64,000 bases of DNA from Endozoicomonas euniceicola (GTDB taxonomy: Bacteria > Pseudomonadota > Gammaproteobacteria > Pseudomonadales > Endozoicomonadaceae). The translations under genes and the position numbers were made by a program. The stretch covers positions 1,953,001-2,017,000 of the forward strand of contig NZ_CP103300.1 of the NCBI RefSeq assembly GCF_025562755.1. Direction: 5' to 3'. The notes under the pieces were generated by a model, which was not told the origin of the DNA, did not search any database, and saw nothing but the letters and a program-made list of their open reading frames with translations. This document shows, one piece after another, positions 62,805 to 64,000 of the stretch; the first letter of the stretch is position 1; the number at the start of each line of letters is the position of its first letter.

Positions 62805-63998
62805 TCAAAATCCACGCGCCATAAATGACAGACCCAGCACAGTAAGCACAGAATGTAGCGCGTTACTGGCAGTGGCAGGGCTACCGTTTCGGGCAATCAC
62901 TGTACTACAGGTTGCATTCACAAAATGGATATTACCGCGAATATTATTCAGGCCTTCACAGGCATCGACATTGTCGGAACTAGCACTTGGTGTCCAGGTA
63001 TTGCAGGCTGCGCAGCTAACCCCGGCACTCACTTCAGACACTGTCACAAGACTGTTTTCTTCATTCTGCCTGAAGAGTTCGTTCGAGGTAATCTCGTTTT
63101 TTGACATTGACAGATGAATATTCTTTTCAATTTTGACACCCCAGGATGTCGTCTCCAGCACGTTGTCAGTAAGTGTATATAACGGTGGGTTTCCTGAAGT
63201 ATTACCTTTCAGAAGAAAGCCTCCCTCCACTAAAACCCCGGCACTAGCTGCCTTGGCGGCGTTGCTTAAAATAAATGCATCACTGCCAGTTTCCAGTTCA
63301 ATGGCCTCCTTCATAATCCCTATAAACTGATTGTTCTGAACAACTGGCTGATATTTTTTGGGAAGATGGGTTACCAACGGCGTTTTAATAAATACACCTT
63401 CATCAGGATGGTACGAGGCTTCAGCACGTTTTGCATTTAATCCATTGACGATGTTGCTATCAAACAACAGTCCCGGACCACCACGCATACTGCTTTTTTC
63501 CTCACCAGTTTCCAGCGATACGGAGTCCGAAAGTGCCACGTTTTTATTAGATTCATAGCAGCCCAGAAAAGCAGCCGATCTGCGATCAAGGGTAAAATGG
63601 TTATCTTTAACAATAAGCTCTCCGTTATAACATTGGGCATAAATAATTGGATCCACTGAGTCCCTCGAATCATCCCATGCTGGTGCAAAGTCAATACCCC
63701 GGATCACAGAGGTATTCCGTAAAGGTTCATTCTTTACAAACTTTCTGCTTCCTACTTGTACCATGCTGATGCCAACAAATAGCTTCGGTGCCAGCAGCTT
63801 CACATATTTTCCCTTGGAGGCCAGCCCAATTAAATGCTGACCGCTTTTCAGGTTAATTGGAGTCAACAACTGAATACTGTCTCTGTCTGTCTCACCGTGC
63901 AGCAGTATCGTTGTATTTTCTGGCAATAGACTCAAAACAGCACCTGCGTCTGAACCTTCATCAGAATAGTCTTTGTGTTCGATTAAAACGCAATTTTG
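62805..63998 (-). CDS. Beta-helix-like protein of unknown function (5' end outside window)
   Basis: The frame is open to the right edge: upstream of the first possible start (TTG 63935) come 21 more sense codons reading QNCVLIEHKDYSDEGSDAGA, so the gene is truncated by the window. The visible 397 residues have a repeating turn pattern with asparagine ladders (VKDNHFTL, VQNNQFIG, LLKGNTSGN, LTDNVLET, MSKNEITS), typical of right-handed parallel beta-helices of the pectate-lyase type. Several cysteines near the C-terminus (CAACNTW, DACEG, NATC) suggest an exported protein. No catalytic motif is recognisable; adhesion or polysaccharide binding are possible. It is on the same strand as ecotin, 180 bases upstream. 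Confidence 0.75.
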   Translation of the reverse strand, partial: QNCVLIEHKDYSDEGSDAGAVLSLLPENTTILLHGETDRDSIQLLTPINLKSGQHLIGLASKGKYVKLLAPKLFVGISMVQVGSRKFVKNEPLRNTSVIRGIDFAPAWDDSRDSVDPIIYAQCYNGELIVKDNHFTLDRRSAAFLGCYESNKNVALSDSVSLETGEEKSSMRGGPGLLFDSNIVNGLNAKRAEASYHPDEGVFIKTPLVTHLPKKYQPVVQNNQFIGIMKEAIELETGSDAFILSNAAKAASAGVLVEGGFLLKGNTSGNPPLYTLTDNVLETTSWGVKIEKNIHLSMSKNEITSNELFRQNEENSLVTVSEVSAGVSCAACNTWTPSASSDNVDACEGLNNIRGNIHFVNATCSTVIARNGSPATASNALHSVLTVLGLSFMARGF

Positions 63999-64000
63999 CC

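Overview
The window looks like a chromosomal segment of a host-associated marine gammaproteobacterium, most likely an Endozoicomonas-type member of the Oceanospirillales. This is an inference from gene content: housekeeping genes of gammaproteobacterial type (ssb, rep, tcyP, ecotin, pulA, nhaC) are interleaved with very large toxin-like genes, a type I secretion cassette and a eukaryote-like deubiquitinase. No rRNA, tRNA, CRISPR array or intact insertion sequence was seen.

Layout. (1) 1-15.2 kb: the 3' end of one giant gene runs in from the left edge. A complete 4331-codon gene follows whose last 1.88 kb is almost identical to it. The large protein has four N-terminal repeats, a region that aligns by eye with the autoprotease and pore-forming/delivery part of large clostridial toxins (TcdA/TcdB), and an RTX-like C-terminus. 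(2) 15.2-29.2 kb: an exported unknown protein, a YajR-type MFS transporter, ssb, the cystine importer tcyP, a LysR regulator, 5-formyl-THF cyclo-ligase, an isochorismatase-like protein, rep helicase, a secreted unknown protein, an exported peroxiredoxin and a secreted sphingomyelinase-like phosphodiesterase. (3) 29.2-38.65 kb: an HlyB/HlyD-type secretion pair and a 1.7k-residue RTX protein, bracketed by two copies of a hairpin plus 46-bp direct repeat. (4) 38.7-44.1 kb: nhaC, an unknown membrane-active-looking protein, a three-gene sulfur/selenium carrier operon (yedF, cysteine desulfurase, DUF3343-like) and an unknown protein.

(5) 44.1-54.7 kb, minus strand: one operon rnfB - giant pyruvate:ferredoxin oxidoreductase - rnfC - D - G - E - A - small Cys-rich membrane protein. 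The expected logic is that 2-oxoacid oxidation reduces ferredoxin, Rnf passes the electrons to NAD+ and pumps ions; NhaC nearby could use or balance a sodium gradient. (6) 55.1-64 kb: a DUF6279-type lipoprotein, a USP-family deubiquitinase, a pullulanase lipoprotein, ecotin facing it across a shared terminator, and a beta-helix-like protein that runs off the right edge.

Most notable: the TcdB-like giant protein with an apparently inactive protease domain and recently homogenised 3' ends; the PFOR embedded in an Rnf operon, with a RnfB that lacks all four ligands of one iron-sulfur cluster and a TGATG-coupled Cys-rich small protein; the direct repeats flanking the RTX cassette; and the bacterial USP. 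Several products (deubiquitinase, sphingomyelinase-like enzyme, ecotin, giant toxins) fit life in contact with animal cells. All family assignments come from reading the sequence by eye; no database search was run.
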